64,000 nucleotides of DNA from Metabacillus_B sp050107715 (GCF_050107715.1 NZ_JBNILN010000006.1:146575-210574); one strand, 5' to 3'. Shown: positions 25,547 to 33,899, counted from the stretch's first letter. Numbers and translations are program-made. The notes: generated from the sequence alone by a model not told the origin.

Positions 25547-25750
25547 GTGCTTCCAGATGATACCTATCTTACACCGGAAGAAAAATTACTTGTTGTCAAA
25601 TTAAGGAGCGAAATGTTTAATGCTCTGACATTAGAGCATATGAAATTTTATAAACAGGAATTGGATAAAATTTATGAACAGGCGGAAAGAAGAGAAGAGT
25701 TTAAAGAAAAGATGAAAAAAATGGAAGATGAAATTCGGTCCCTTGTATAG
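25547..25750 (+). CDS. Small helical protein of unknown function
   Basis: A 67-residue charged protein. It begins LPDDTYLTPEEKLLVVKLR and ends in a strongly coiled-coil-like stretch (KQELDKIYEQAERREEFKEK). No membrane segment. GTG 25547 is chosen because AGAAGGTG lies seven bases upstream; longer in-frame starts overlap corA. The stop codon lies within the terminator. I do not recognise a family. Confidence 0.55.
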   Translation: MLPDDTYLTPEEKLLVVKLRSEMFNALTLEHMKFYKQELDKIYEQAERREEFKEKMKKMEDEIRSLV

Positions 25751-25766
25751 AGAGACCGGATTTTTT
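25734..25766 (+). terminator. Terminator of the corA-downstream small gene
   Basis: CGGTC..GACCG stem followed by six T; the gene's stop codon is in the loop. Confidence 0.65.
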
Positions 25767-25908
25767 AATGCAAAAAAGTTTTTTCATGCTCATTCCGATA
25801 GAACCATTCCCTAACGTCAGGGATGCTGCAGAAAATCCAGATTCCATACACCTGGCAATACCAATGTGCCTTCTGGTGCCTGCCTCCGACCCTCCCTCTG
25901 CTAAAGAA

Positions 25909-26140
25909 TTAAAGCTCTGGCACCATCTCTCGGGCCCGTTATACCGCAAGGCTTTAAAGAACAAGTCTCCGTACCGCTTTGCGTTAAAGCAGCAGGGGCC
26001 AGGCACTGTGCCTGGCCCCACTTTCGGTGCCGTACTAAAGCTCCGGCACTTGATCCGCGAATCCTTGCTGCGCAGGGGCTGGCAGACCAACGTCTTTGCC
26101 CCCCGCCCCTTTACAGCAGTAAAGCTCCGGCACCGTGATA
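25909..26140. repeat. Intergenic repeat cluster with a perfect 25-bp palindrome
   Basis: Three copies of AAAGCTCYGGCAC at 25911, 26037 and 26121, and in between a palindrome at 25995-26019 with 12-bp arms (GGGGCCAGGCAC / GTGCCTGGCCCC) around one base. Related GGCCAGGCAC palindromes recur in Bacillaceae intergenic regions, as I recall. Overlapping open frames on both strands have no ribosome sites and I regard them as chance. Confidence 0.55.
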
Positions 26141-26207
26141 CCTGGAAAAGCCGTTCCTGAATCATCTGAGGATTTCGATAAGTCACTGGCATGCTCTTTC
26201 CAGCGGG

Positions 26208-26336
26208 TCATTTTGCAGGGGGATGTGATTTTTTTTCAGCCTGCTGTGAAGTTTGGGCATCTTTAGAGAACTCCATCTCTGTAATAGATGCTGCGTGCTG
26301 GAGTCCGGATTTAGTCTTGCGATTTCTTTTTGTCAT
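26208..26336 (-). CDS. Very short hydrophilic protein, possible spore protein
   Basis: A 42-residue basic protein with TEMEFSKDAQTSQQAEKK, a variant of the EFASE germination-protease site followed by a Gln/Lys-rich tail. AAGGAGGGATTCC precedes ATG 26336. Its upstream minus-strand sequence carries CATTCTA, one base from the sigma-G -10 (CATACTA), but I found no good -35. It resembles the mini proteins at 4948 and 20828 in size, composition and motif. Confidence 0.5.
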   Translation of the reverse strand: MTKRNRKTKSGLQHAASITEMEFSKDAQTSQQAEKKSHPPAK

Positions 26337-26483
26337 TGGAATCCCTCCTTATGTATAGAATGGCAAGCTTGCTGGCATGCCATCCTTTTATTTAGTGGAA
26401 ATTCGAGGAGGATTTCCTTTACATGTCCAAACGGATGGAAATTTCAAGTATACTAAATATATCAGGAAAAGCGGAGGACGATC

Positions 26484-27038
26484 ATGATCAGGATAGCGAT
26501 AATAGGTCAATCTGGAACAATTCCGGAAGAAATTTGTACGATAGCTGAGGAAGCTGGTGCGGAAGTGGCTAAACGAGGTGCGGTTCTGCTGACTGGAGGC
26601 GGAAGCGGAGTGATGGAGCATGCTTCAAAGGGTGCGAAAGAATCAGGCGGACTTGTAATCGGGATTTTAGCAGGAGATCTTACCGATGTGGCCAATGATT
26701 ATTTGGATGTCCCCATTACAACGGGGTTAGGCTTTGATTACCGCAGCCTTATTCTGGTGCACTCATGTGATGCCATTATAATGATAAGAGGGGGAAATGG
26801 CACCCTTGGTGAGCTTTCAGCAGCTTATATGAACAGCAAACCCGTTGTCGCTGTAGAGACTTCCGGAGGATGGGCGGCTAAAATTAAAGATGCAGCATTT
26901 GAAGGAATCTATCTGGACGAGCGCAGAACAGTAGAAATACACTACGCGTTAACCGGAAAACTGGCTGTAGAACGGGCGTTTGAACTGCTGAGCAAAAAAA
27001 AGGATTCTTCAAGAAACACGGGTTTGACAGGCGATTAA
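26484..27038 (+). CDS. TIGR00725-family Rossmann protein (LOG/DprA-like SLOG superfamily)
   Basis: A 184-residue cytoplasmic protein. Glycine-rich nucleotide-binding loops are LTGGGSGVM and RGGNGTLGELSAAY; the second corresponds to the PGGxGTxxE site of cytokinin-activating LOG phosphoribohydrolases, with RGGNGTLGE in its place. IGQSG at the start and TTGLGFDYRSLILVHSCDAIIMI in the middle fit the TIGR00725 family. The biochemical role is unknown. GCGGAGGACG precedes ATG 26484. Followed by a terminator at 27135. Confidence 0.8.
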   Translation: MIRIAIIGQSGTIPEEICTIAEEAGAEVAKRGAVLLTGGGSGVMEHASKGAKESGGLVIGILAGDLTDVANDYLDVPITTGLGFDYRSLILVHSCDAIIMIRGGNGTLGELSAAYMNSKPVVAVETSGGWAAKIKDAAFEGIYLDERRTVEIHYALTGKLAVERAFELLSKKKDSSRNTGLTGD

Positions 27039-27134
27039 TGGCAGCTTAAGTGGAAGAGCCGAAAGAAACCGCTCTTAGAATAAAGGGCTGTTCTTGCACC
27101 TCTCGGGGCTGCTTTCATCCGTATCTGATAAAAG

Positions 27135-27164
27135 CAGGCTCCCCGAAGGCAGGGAGCCTGTTTT
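27135..27164 (+). terminator. Terminator of the TIGR00725 gene
   Basis: CAGGCTCCC / GGGAGCCTG stem followed by TTTTGT, about 95 bp after the stop. Confidence 0.75.
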
Positions 27165-27172
27165 GTGTAAGG

Positions 27173-27574
27173 TCAGAAGCAAGTAAAGGAGCTGATTTGC
27201 CTAAGGTCGATCCCGAAATAGAACCATTGTCTAAATTGAGGGTACCATCTAAATCCTGCTGTAGAATTTCTTCCAACAAAGGTAGGATAGAACCAGAACT
27301 GCTGACCGTTATTCAGCCAGATATACGTGTTGCGGAAGAGGCATCTACGGATTCCTCCCGGGTCTACTGCAAAGGCCGTGGCCTGCTGCTGAACAGGTGT
27401 AAAAGCTGGAGGCGGGCCAGGGGGCTGCTGGGTGCCGCCTCCGGGTAATCCCCCGGGTGGAGGCGGCGGGGGCTGAAGCATTTGACGCTCCCAGCCAGGC
27501 AGGAATGGATAATCATTAAGAAAAAAAGAAGCATACGGATCATAGTCAACGGGATAACCTGCATATTGGTACAT
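27173..27574 (-). CDS. Proline-rich protein with an aromatic C-terminal domain, possible spore-surface protein
   Basis: A 133-residue protein. Residues 1-35 are Tyr/Pro/Asp-rich, 35-65 a Pro/Gly/Gln segment (eight of ten residues Pro at one point), and 70-133 a compact domain with RRCLFRNTYIWLNNGQQFW, FYPTFVG, GFRWYP and YFGIDLRQISSFTCF. This C-terminal domain, joined to variable low-complexity N-termini, is widespread in Bacillus and Paenibacillus and linked to spore-surface proteins, from memory. AAGGAGGACC precedes ATG 27574. The opposite frame (27050-27448) is a shadow. Confidence 0.6.
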   Translation of the reverse strand: MYQYAGYPVDYDPYASFFLNDYPFLPGWERQMLQPPPPPPGGLPGGGTQQPPGPPPAFTPVQQQATAFAVDPGGIRRCLFRNTYIWLNNGQQFWFYPTFVGRNSTAGFRWYPQFRQWFYFGIDLRQISSFTCF

Positions 27575-27650
27575 GGTTGATGGTCCTCCTTAGAAAGGAA
27601 ATACAGTCCATCTACCTTATGCAGAGCAGAACATATGGGTGTATGCCTGC

Positions 27651-28625
27651 CTATGATGTCTGAACTGTTTTTTTCTTAGGATGATAGGGAATATAGCAGC
27701 TATTTAAAATAGCCTTGCATTTTTTTTTCGCTTTAGCAGCGGCGATGCTTAATTCTTCTGAAGTTGCAAATGTAGCTTCCTGATTCGTCACAACTGCGAT
27801 TGAGAGGGAGGTAAGAGGAATTTTTTCATAGCTGTTCTTCCGGGATAATCCGATTGAGTACCCGCGATCCCAGTCAGACTGTTCGTAATATTTATTCACG
27901 ACGACTGTGAATTCCATAATAATGTTTTTGCAAAGCTGCTCATATTCAAAATGGGGAAGAATGGCAAGAAAATCATCGCCTCCGATATGTCCCAGAAAAT
28001 TATTTTCGTTACCGCTTGATGAAAGGTATTTAATTAAAATATTTGCTGTTTCCTTTATAAGCAGATCTCCCTTTTTAAAACCGAACCGGTCGTTGAATTC
28101 TTTAAAATGATCAAGATCTGCATATAAAAGGGTAAACCTGCTGCTGTGTATAATCTCATTCAGTTTATTCTCAATTAAAATGTTGCCCGGAAGACCTGTC
28201 AGGGGATTCGTCCAGGTAGCTAAATCTGCCTGCACTTCAGCGAATTTCATCAAAAGATTTTTGATGCTGATTATCCCAATGTATGCGCCTTCAGAGGTGA
28301 CGATGATGTAGTCATACAAAAACTCCTCTTCCCGCTGCATAGCAAGGGAGCTTACTTCTGTAATACTGTCCGAGGCATCAACAATAAGTGGATTTGAGTC
28401 CATAATTAATTCGATGGGCCGTCCCATAAACAAATCATATCCATATTTAGTAGAAAGTTTGTGATTATACCTGGATTTCATCACAAGACCTACAGGCCTG
28501 CTGTTTTTTATGACAACAATTCCCTGGGCTGAGGAGTGCTCTTCGAATAGGATTTCTGCTGTCTGGGTTTTTACGTCGCCTGTTATAACAGGCGCTTTTT
28601 CGGCAATATCACCAATCTTTATCAT
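27651..28625 (-). CDS. CBS-pair and GGDEF-domain protein with GGDDF active site
   Basis: A 324-residue cytoplasmic protein. Residues 1-135 hold two CBS motifs (VVIKNSRPVGLVMKS; VTSEGAYIGIISIKNLL), which usually sense adenine nucleotides. Residues 140-310 are a GGDEF domain: LTGLPGN start, DLDHFKEFNDRFGF, and HIGGDDFLAI at the active loop, where the canonical GG(D/E)EF is GGDDF. Diguanylate cyclase activity is therefore uncertain. ATG 28625 is chosen over 28631 because of its eight-base distance from AAGGAGT. It may couple energy state to c-di-GMP. Confidence 0.85.
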   Translation of the reverse strand: MIKIGDIAEKAPVITGDVKTQTAEILFEEHSSAQGIVVIKNSRPVGLVMKSRYNHKLSTKYGYDLFMGRPIELIMDSNPLIVDASDSITEVSSLAMQREEEFLYDYIIVTSEGAYIGIISIKNLLMKFAEVQADLATWTNPLTGLPGNILIENKLNEIIHSSRFTLLYADLDHFKEFNDRFGFKKGDLLIKETANILIKYLSSSGNENNFLGHIGGDDFLAILPHFEYEQLCKNIIMEFTVVVNKYYEQSDWDRGYSIGLSRKNSYEKIPLTSLSIAVVTNQEATFATSEELSIAAAKAKKKCKAILNSCYIPYHPKKKTVQTS

Positions 28626-28909
28626 TAGCATGACTCCTTGACTAGTTCGTATTCACCACAGTTACTACTATTTTACTATATATATCGACATATAATTGTA
28701 AAATTTGTGTAAATCAATGGAGTGTTTTATTAGGCTGCAGGCCAGATTATAAATCCCTGAAAAATTCAGAGCGAATTTGCCGGCTAACGTGACTTCATGT
28801 TCAATGTGAAGAGTTATAAAGCCTTTAATTAAACAAGGAGATTTGCTATATGGATTATAAAGTTTTCATGATATATTGTGAATTGTAAGAAGATAGACGG
28901 AGGTAGCCA

Positions 28910-30166
28910 GTGCTCATTTATTTAAAACCCCTTATTGTAAATATGGCGATTTTGTTCTCTTTTACGTTTAACGCCAACCTGATTTTTCCGTTTCATTCAG
29001 GAAAGAGGATGTCAGTTAAGCAGCAAGTCATTTTTGGCCTTATCAGCGGTTTTGGGGCTATGCTCTGCATGCTTTACCCAATTGAAGATCTGGGGGAAAC
29101 GTTCTTTGATTTCAGGATGATCGCGATTTTGATTGTTACGTTGTATTCCGGCTGGCTCGCGGGAGGAATTGGGCTTTTGCTCGTTTGTTCTGTCCGGTAT
29201 GGATTTGGCGGAGAATTTATGCAGGTCGGCTTAATTATCAACACGGGTGCCTATGCGGCAGGCATCATCTTCAGAAAAATATTCTTAAAGGCTCAAGTCC
29301 GCCTCGCAGCAGGGGCTTTCATTGTGTTCATTTATTTTCTTCTATACATTTGGATTGTTTCCGTGTTCATTACTTTCCTGCCCTTTGAGTTTTATATGAT
29401 CTATTTCTTGTTTTTCTTTGCTGTTACGATGGCGATGATCGCAATTATTGAGGCGCTCATTCGCATCAACCGGAACCTGGTCAATATGGTGTACCTGGAA
29501 AAGCTGACCACCATCGGTCAAATGGCAGCATCCATTGCTCATGAAATACGGAATCCCATTACGGCTGTAAGAGGATTTATACAGTTCCTGCAAGAAGACA
29601 CGGCTGATTCGAAGCTTAAAGAATTTTCGCCGCTCATTCTTGGAGAACTGGATCGGACGAACAAAATCATTACTGATTATCTGAAATTGGCCCAGCCATT
29701 CGAGTTCGAGCTTGAAAGGGTGAAAATTGATCAGCTTCTCAAAGATTCTGTTGAACTTTTAACGCCTATGGCTACTTATGAGAATGCAGAGATCAGTCTT
29801 GAAATGCTTCCAAGCAATGATGCACTGGGAGATACCGAGCATTTGAAGCAAGCCATTATTAACCTGCTTAAAAACTCAATTGAAGCATTGGATGGCAGCG
29901 GCACAATCGCTGTGTCGAAAAAACCGGACTATTTTAACGGCAAAGTTCTAATTACCATTTCAGATAACGGCAAAGGAATGGACGAGGAGCAGCTTAAACA
30001 TATCGGTCTTCCTTTTTATACGACGAAAACGAAAGGAACCGGTCTTGGGACAATGATTACAAGCAGGCTCATTCATGATATGGAAGGGGAGATTGCTTAC
30101 AGCAGCAGGCTTGGTGAAGGAACATCGGTAACAATTACGTTAAAGGCCTTTAATCGAATTGGATAG
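28910..30166 (+). CDS. kinB: KinB-like membrane sensor histidine kinase
   Basis: A 418-residue kinase. About six membrane helices in residues 1-185 of the 5TMR_LYT/KinB type, no PAS domain, then HisKA with His211 (AHEIRNPITAVRGF) and HATPase_c (EHLKQAIINLLKNSIEAL, NGKGMD, GTGLGT). Length and layout resemble B. subtilis KinB (428), which senses through its membrane part and phosphorylates Spo0F. B. subtilis kinB has the partner lipoprotein kapB; none is adjacent here. GTG 28910 follows ACGGAGGT. Orthology to KinB is likely but not proven. Confidence 0.75.
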   Translation: MLIYLKPLIVNMAILFSFTFNANLIFPFHSGKRMSVKQQVIFGLISGFGAMLCMLYPIEDLGETFFDFRMIAILIVTLYSGWLAGGIGLLLVCSVRYGFGGEFMQVGLIINTGAYAAGIIFRKIFLKAQVRLAAGAFIVFIYFLLYIWIVSVFITFLPFEFYMIYFLFFFAVTMAMIAIIEALIRINRNLVNMVYLEKLTTIGQMAASIAHEIRNPITAVRGFIQFLQEDTADSKLKEFSPLILGELDRTNKIITDYLKLAQPFEFELERVKIDQLLKDSVELLTPMATYENAEISLEMLPSNDALGDTEHLKQAIINLLKNSIEALDGSGTIAVSKKPDYFNGKVLITISDNGKGMDEEQLKHIGLPFYTTKTKGTGLGTMITSRLIHDMEGEIAYSSRLGEGTSVTITLKAFNRIG

Positions 30167-30217
30167 TCACCAGGGAGAAGTGCTGGTACCTGAGCAGGAA
30201 AAGCGGGCTGCAGAATA

Positions 30218-30258
30218 GGCCGGTCCCCCTCATCCGCAGCGCCGGGGGGGGGACGGCC
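30218..30258. repeat. GC-rich inverted repeat downstream of the kinB-like gene
   Basis: GGCCGgTCCCCC and GGGGGGACGGCC arms around a GC-rich loop, 52 bp past the stop. No U-tract; may act with the terminator at 30265. Confidence 0.5.
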
Positions 30259-30264
30259 AGCCCA

Positions 30265-30305
30265 AAAAACCAAGATCGCATGCTGCGGGAGCGACCTTGG
30301 TTTTG
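30265..30305. terminator. Bidirectional terminator between the kinB-like gene and the purine permease
   Basis: AAAACCAAGaTCGC / GCGAcCTTGGTTTT; A- and T-runs on both sides allow function in either direction. Confidence 0.8.
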
Positions 30306-30324
30306 GATTGTGTCGTGTTATTCC

Positions 30325-31614
30325 TTAATGGACCGAATGGAGAATCATGCTTGCAAGAAAGAGCAGAGCGATTATATATAAAGGCAGCCCGATTTCTTTC
30401 GAACGTTTCATAGCCAGCTTGACGATTGGATAGGCTATGAATCCGAAAGCCATTCCATCGACGATGCTGTAAGTCAGCGGAATTAATGCAATGATCAAAA
30501 AGGCAGGAAAGCTTTCTGAAAAGTCCTGCAAATTGATGTTCTGGATGTTTTGAATCATCAAACCGCCGATTAGAATAAGCACCGGAGCAATCGCACCGTC
30601 AGGAATCAGCTTAATATAAGGCAAAAACAGCAGAGAAGCCAAAAAAAGCAGTCCGGTGATTATAGAGGTTACCCCTGTGCGTCCTCCAGCAGAAATACCG
30701 GCAGCAGTCTCTACCGTGCTCACGGTTGGACTTGTACCCAGGAATCCTGAGGCAATGGCCGATAATGAGTTGGCCTGCAAAGACGGCTTAAAGCGGTTAG
30801 GGCGGCTGATCATGGATGTATGGCCATGAACCAGTCCAGCATTTTCAAACACAATAACCATTGTGAGAGAGAAAACGCCAATCCAGAAAGCAGTGTCAAA
30901 CATACCTGCAAATGAGATTGAGCCAATGACGGTTACATATGCATCAAAACCGCCGGCACTCTCTGAAGGTGAATTCGGCGGGATAAGTCCAAACAAAGAA
31001 GCTATAACGGTGCCAGCCAGGATGCTGATTAGAAAATGTCCAGGTACCCCTTTTGCAAATAATACAACCGTGATCAAAAGAGTCAGAATGGACGCAATCA
31101 CTGCGGGACTGCTCAAATCACCCATCTGGACGAATGTCGTTTTACTTGCTTCAACAAGACCTGCTTTCTGGAGGCCAATAAAGGTCAGGAAAATCCCAAT
31201 CCCGACTGTTATGGCCTCTTTTAATGCGGATGGGATCGCAGCTGACAGAATTTCGGTCAGCCCGGTAAATGCAACGGCTGCAAAAAGCAGCCCGGAAATG
31301 ACAACTACAGCGAGTCCCTGCTGCCACGGAATGCCCATTGATTGACAAATCGTATAGGTAAATAACGCATTGACTCCCATGCCCGGTACGAGGATGATCG
31401 GCGTCTTTCCAATCAATCCCATGAGCAGGCATCCGGTAAATGCTGCCAGGACAGTGGCAATCATTCCTGCTTCAAGAGGAATGCCTGCATCTGAAAGAAT
31501 AGAAGCATTTACAGCAATGATGTATACAGCGGTCAAATATGAAACGATTCCTGCCATTATTTCTTTCTTGATCGTGGTTCCATTTTCTTCGAGCTGAAAA
31601 AGTGACTTCAACGG
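30325..31614 (-). CDS. NCS2/AzgA-family purine permease (guanine/hypoxanthine)
   Basis: A 429-residue membrane transporter with about 13 helices. AzgA-type motifs: VPGMGVNALFTY, and the GTSPTVSTVETAAGISAGGRTG loop region of substrate binding. Relatives are PbuG and PbuO of B. subtilis, which import hypoxanthine and guanine. TTG 31614 is taken as start because AAGGAAGGA lies nine bases upstream. An ATG at 31635 is in frame, but its GAGGG is directly against the codon. No purine riboswitch is visible upstream; instead a small hairpin sits near the predicted transcription start (31655). Confidence 0.88.
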   Translation of the reverse strand, partial: PLKSLFQLEENGTTIKKEIMAGIVSYLTAVYIIAVNASILSDAGIPLEAGMIATVLAAFTGCLLMGLIGKTPIILVPGMGVNALFTYTICQSMGIPWQQGLAVVVISGLLFAAVAFTGLTEILSAAIPSALKEAITVGIGIFLTFIGLQKAGLVEASKTTFVQMGDLSSPAVIASILTLLITVVLFAKGVPGHFLISILAGTVIASLFGLIPPNSPSESAGGFDAYVTVIGSISFAGMFDTAFWIGVFSLTMVIVFENAGLVHGHTSMISRPNRFKPSLQANSLSAIASGFLGTSPTVSTVETAAGISAGGRTGVTSIITGLLFLASLLFLPYIKLIPDGAIAPVLILIGGLMIQNIQNINLQDFSESFPAFLIIALIPLTYSIVDGMAFGFIAYPIVKLAMKRSKEIGLPLYIIALLFLASMILHSVH

Positions 31615-31654
31615 TAATCCTTCCTTGTTTTTCATCCCTCGACCCTACCCGTAT

Positions 31655-31688
31655 AATCGGCACGCCGATTCACATTATGCATTATAGC
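31655..31688 (-). promoter_or_regulatory. Promoter -10 and 5' inverted repeat of the purine permease gene
   Basis: On the minus strand TATAAT (31688-31683) is followed within about 13 bases by AATCGGC-n2-GCCGATT (31670-31655). The repeat would lie at the 5' end of the mRNA, as an operator or stabilising hairpin. Confidence 0.45.
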
Positions 31689-31813
31689 AGGCAAAGACTT
31701 TTTTTGCATCAGCGTTTTTCTGCAAATGTTAAAAGATAGTAAAGACAAAGGAACCTGGTTCCCGGACCTAGAATACATAAGCATCAACAGTTACAAGGAA
31801 AGGTGTCGTCACT

Positions 31814-33145
31814 ATGTCGGAAATAAATTATTCAAAAGCTGATTCTCCGGGGCTGAAATCCTCCTGGCCTGTCTTTTTTTCACTCCCCGTTCTTTCTTGG
31901 GCGCTCTATGATTTTGCGAATACCATCTTTTCCTCCAATATGATTACCATCTTCTTTCCGTTTTATCTGGAGGAGGCCATAGGCAGCAGTGAGAGAATGG
32001 ATCAAATTGCAAGCACCTTTATATCCTATGCCAATGCGGCAGCGGGTCTTTTTCTCGTGTTATTTTCTCCCCTTTTTGGTGTAATGATTGATCGGACCGG
32101 AAGGAAAAAGAGGTACATCATCCGATTTACAGCGGTTACTGTTTTAGCGACAGCGCTTATGGGCGTTTTTGGATATGTTCAGCTGCCGGGTTTTTTGTTT
32201 GGTGTGCCCGCATCCCTTGGGATCATCGTAATCCTGTTTATCATTGCGAAATTCTTTTATTCTTCCAGCTTGATTTTCTACGATGCCATGATTACGAATG
32301 TCAGCACCCCTCAAACGCTTCCGCTCATTTCCGGCTTCGGAGTAGCTGTCGGGTACATTGGAACGCTTGCGGGTCTCACTATCTACCCATTTATCGGAGG
32401 AGGGGGCTTCCATCAGGCCTTCATACCGACAGCCTGCCTGTTTGCCCTGTTTACACTGCCGCTCCTTTTTTTTACAAAGGATCAGCCGCTGCTTGAACCC
32501 AGGGAAAAAAAGCATTTTCTTAGTGGGTATAAAGAAATTTTAGCAACCTTCAAGGAGCTGAAGCAATACAGACCCGCCTTTCTGTTTTTAGTGGCGTATT
32601 TTTTTATCAATGACGCTCTAGCTACAGCGATCGCAATGATGGCTGTTTATGCCAAAGCCATTGTCGGTTTTTCGAACAGCCAGTTTATTCTTCTGTATTT
32701 GGTTTCGACCATTGCAAGTATCGGGGGTTCCTTTCTCTTTGGATTTATTACAAAATCTGCCGGTGCTAAAAAGGCCGTAACAGCAGTCGGCTTTATTTTA
32801 CTGACTGCCTTGCTACTTGCAACGGCGGCAACAGAAGAGTGGATGTTCTGGATAGCGGGGAGTCTGTTCGGCATTTCTCTCGGGGCTGTGTGGGTAACCT
32901 CCCGTACGTTAATCGTAGAAATTACTCCGGAGGACAAAAGGGGGCAATTTTTTGGGCTGTTCGCTTTTTCAGGAAAGGTTTCCTCGGTGATCGGTCCGTT
33001 GCTGTATGGAACCATTACGCTGCTTTTTGCCGATTATGGCGACATTGCAAGCAGGGCAGCGCTGGGCTCACTTATGATTATGGCGGCCATCGGGCTTATC
33101 ATTCATCAGCGTGTTACATATAGGACGGCTGATCAAGTGGATTAA
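31814..33145 (+). CDS. MFS transporter, Atg22/UMF1 family (YxiO-like)
   Basis: A 443-residue, 12-helix major facilitator. The N-terminal SWALYDFANTIFSSNMI and the FFPFYL that follows are the signature of the UMF1/Atg22-like family, to which B. subtilis YxiO belongs. DRTGRKKRY is the cytoplasmic loop 2-3 MFS motif. Eukaryotic Atg22 exports amino acids from vacuoles; bacterial substrates are unknown. AAGGAAAGGTG precedes ATG 31814. Followed 53 bp later by the DUF1906 gene. Confidence 0.85.
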   Translation: MSEINYSKADSPGLKSSWPVFFSLPVLSWALYDFANTIFSSNMITIFFPFYLEEAIGSSERMDQIASTFISYANAAAGLFLVLFSPLFGVMIDRTGRKKRYIIRFTAVTVLATALMGVFGYVQLPGFLFGVPASLGIIVILFIIAKFFYSSSLIFYDAMITNVSTPQTLPLISGFGVAVGYIGTLAGLTIYPFIGGGGFHQAFIPTACLFALFTLPLLFFTKDQPLLEPREKKHFLSGYKEILATFKELKQYRPAFLFLVAYFFINDALATAIAMMAVYAKAIVGFSNSQFILLYLVSTIASIGGSFLFGFITKSAGAKKAVTAVGFILLTALLLATAATEEWMFWIAGSLFGISLGAVWVTSRTLIVEITPEDKRGQFFGLFAFSGKVSSVIGPLLYGTITLLFADYGDIASRAALGSLMIMAAIGLIIHQRVTYRTADQVD

Positions 33146-33198
33146 GACAGGCAAGCCCGTGCATATAAATAAGGGAAGCACGGGAGGAAGTGGTATAG

Positions 33199-33849
33199 GT
33201 GACGCGCAAAGCCTGGGGAATCGATTCGGCCAAAAAAGCAGATCAGGAGTTATATAATTGTGTAAAGAAGCATTATGGGACTCCTGCGTATTGGGGCCGT
33301 TATCTAGCTGACGTGCCTGGAGTTTCAAGAGGCTTATCCAAACTTGAAATCAGCTTTATCCATAGCAGGGGGATTAAAATTCTGCCTATTTATAACGTTT
33401 TCGACCAGGCGATTGATTACGACAAAGGAGCCATTGCCGTCAGGAATGCTGTATTCCATGCAAGAAGACTTGAAATATCGGCAGGTACGGTCATTTTCGC
33501 CAATATTGAGCATTTTTTTACGGTTAAAGCTGAGTGGATTTCCGCTTGGGCAGAAAAAATGACAGAGACCGGTTTTCGGCCTGGGTTTTATCATGATCCC
33601 GTTAAAGGGGACTTTTCGGATGCCTACTGTGAAGCGGTCAATAAAAACAGCAGGATTGCAAGGGAGAGCATCTTATGGTCCTCCAGACCGGAAACCGGAG
33701 CAGGCAAGGAGTACGAAGCCCCGCCATTTAATCCTTCAAAGCCCCCTTGTAAAGGGAATGTCTGGATTTGGCAATATGGAAGGGATGCCAGGCTGTGTCC
33801 GATTGATACCAATCTGGCTGAGTCAAGGCTTATGAAATACTTATATTAA
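33199..33849 (+). CDS. DUF1906-family glycoside hydrolase-like protein
   Basis: A 216-residue protein with the DUF1906/Rv2525c-like TIM-barrel fold: starts AWGIDSAKKADQ, YWGRYL, RGIKILPIYN, DYDKGAIAVRNAVFHAR, VIFANIEHFF, and ends VWIWQYGRDARLCPIDTNLA. Relatives are GH25-like and proposed to act on cell wall polymers. It has no signal peptide here, so export would need another route, or it acts in the mother cell or spore. GTG 33199 follows GGGAGGAAG. Enzyme activity not established for the family. Confidence 0.75.
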   Translation: MTRKAWGIDSAKKADQELYNCVKKHYGTPAYWGRYLADVPGVSRGLSKLEISFIHSRGIKILPIYNVFDQAIDYDKGAIAVRNAVFHARRLEISAGTVIFANIEHFFTVKAEWISAWAEKMTETGFRPGFYHDPVKGDFSDAYCEAVNKNSRIARESILWSSRPETGAGKEYEAPPFNPSKPPCKGNVWIWQYGRDARLCPIDTNLAESRLMKYLY

Positions 33850-33875
33850 TTCAAATGCCTTCTTTGTCCGGCTTC

Positions 33876-33899
33876 ATCTCTGAATGAAAATGCCGATAT
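33876..33899 (+). promoter_or_regulatory. Sigma-D-type promoter of cheV
   Basis: GCCGATAT (33892-33899), a perfect sigma-D -10, 31 bp before cheV. The -35 (TAAA) is weak at the expected distance. cheV is a motility-regulon gene, so a sigma-D promoter is expected. Confidence 0.6.

Noticed and set aside
25701..26192. Open frames of 130 and 163 residues on both strands over the repeat spacer
   Set aside because: No ribosome sites, no family resemblance, and they run across direct repeats and a palindrome.
27050..27448. 132-residue plus-strand frame
   Set aside because: Antisense to the proline-rich gene at 27173, which has a clear ribosome site and domain structure.
31636..31813. Purine riboswitch before the permease
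   Set aside because: The conserved three-way junction loops are absent and the leader would be too short.
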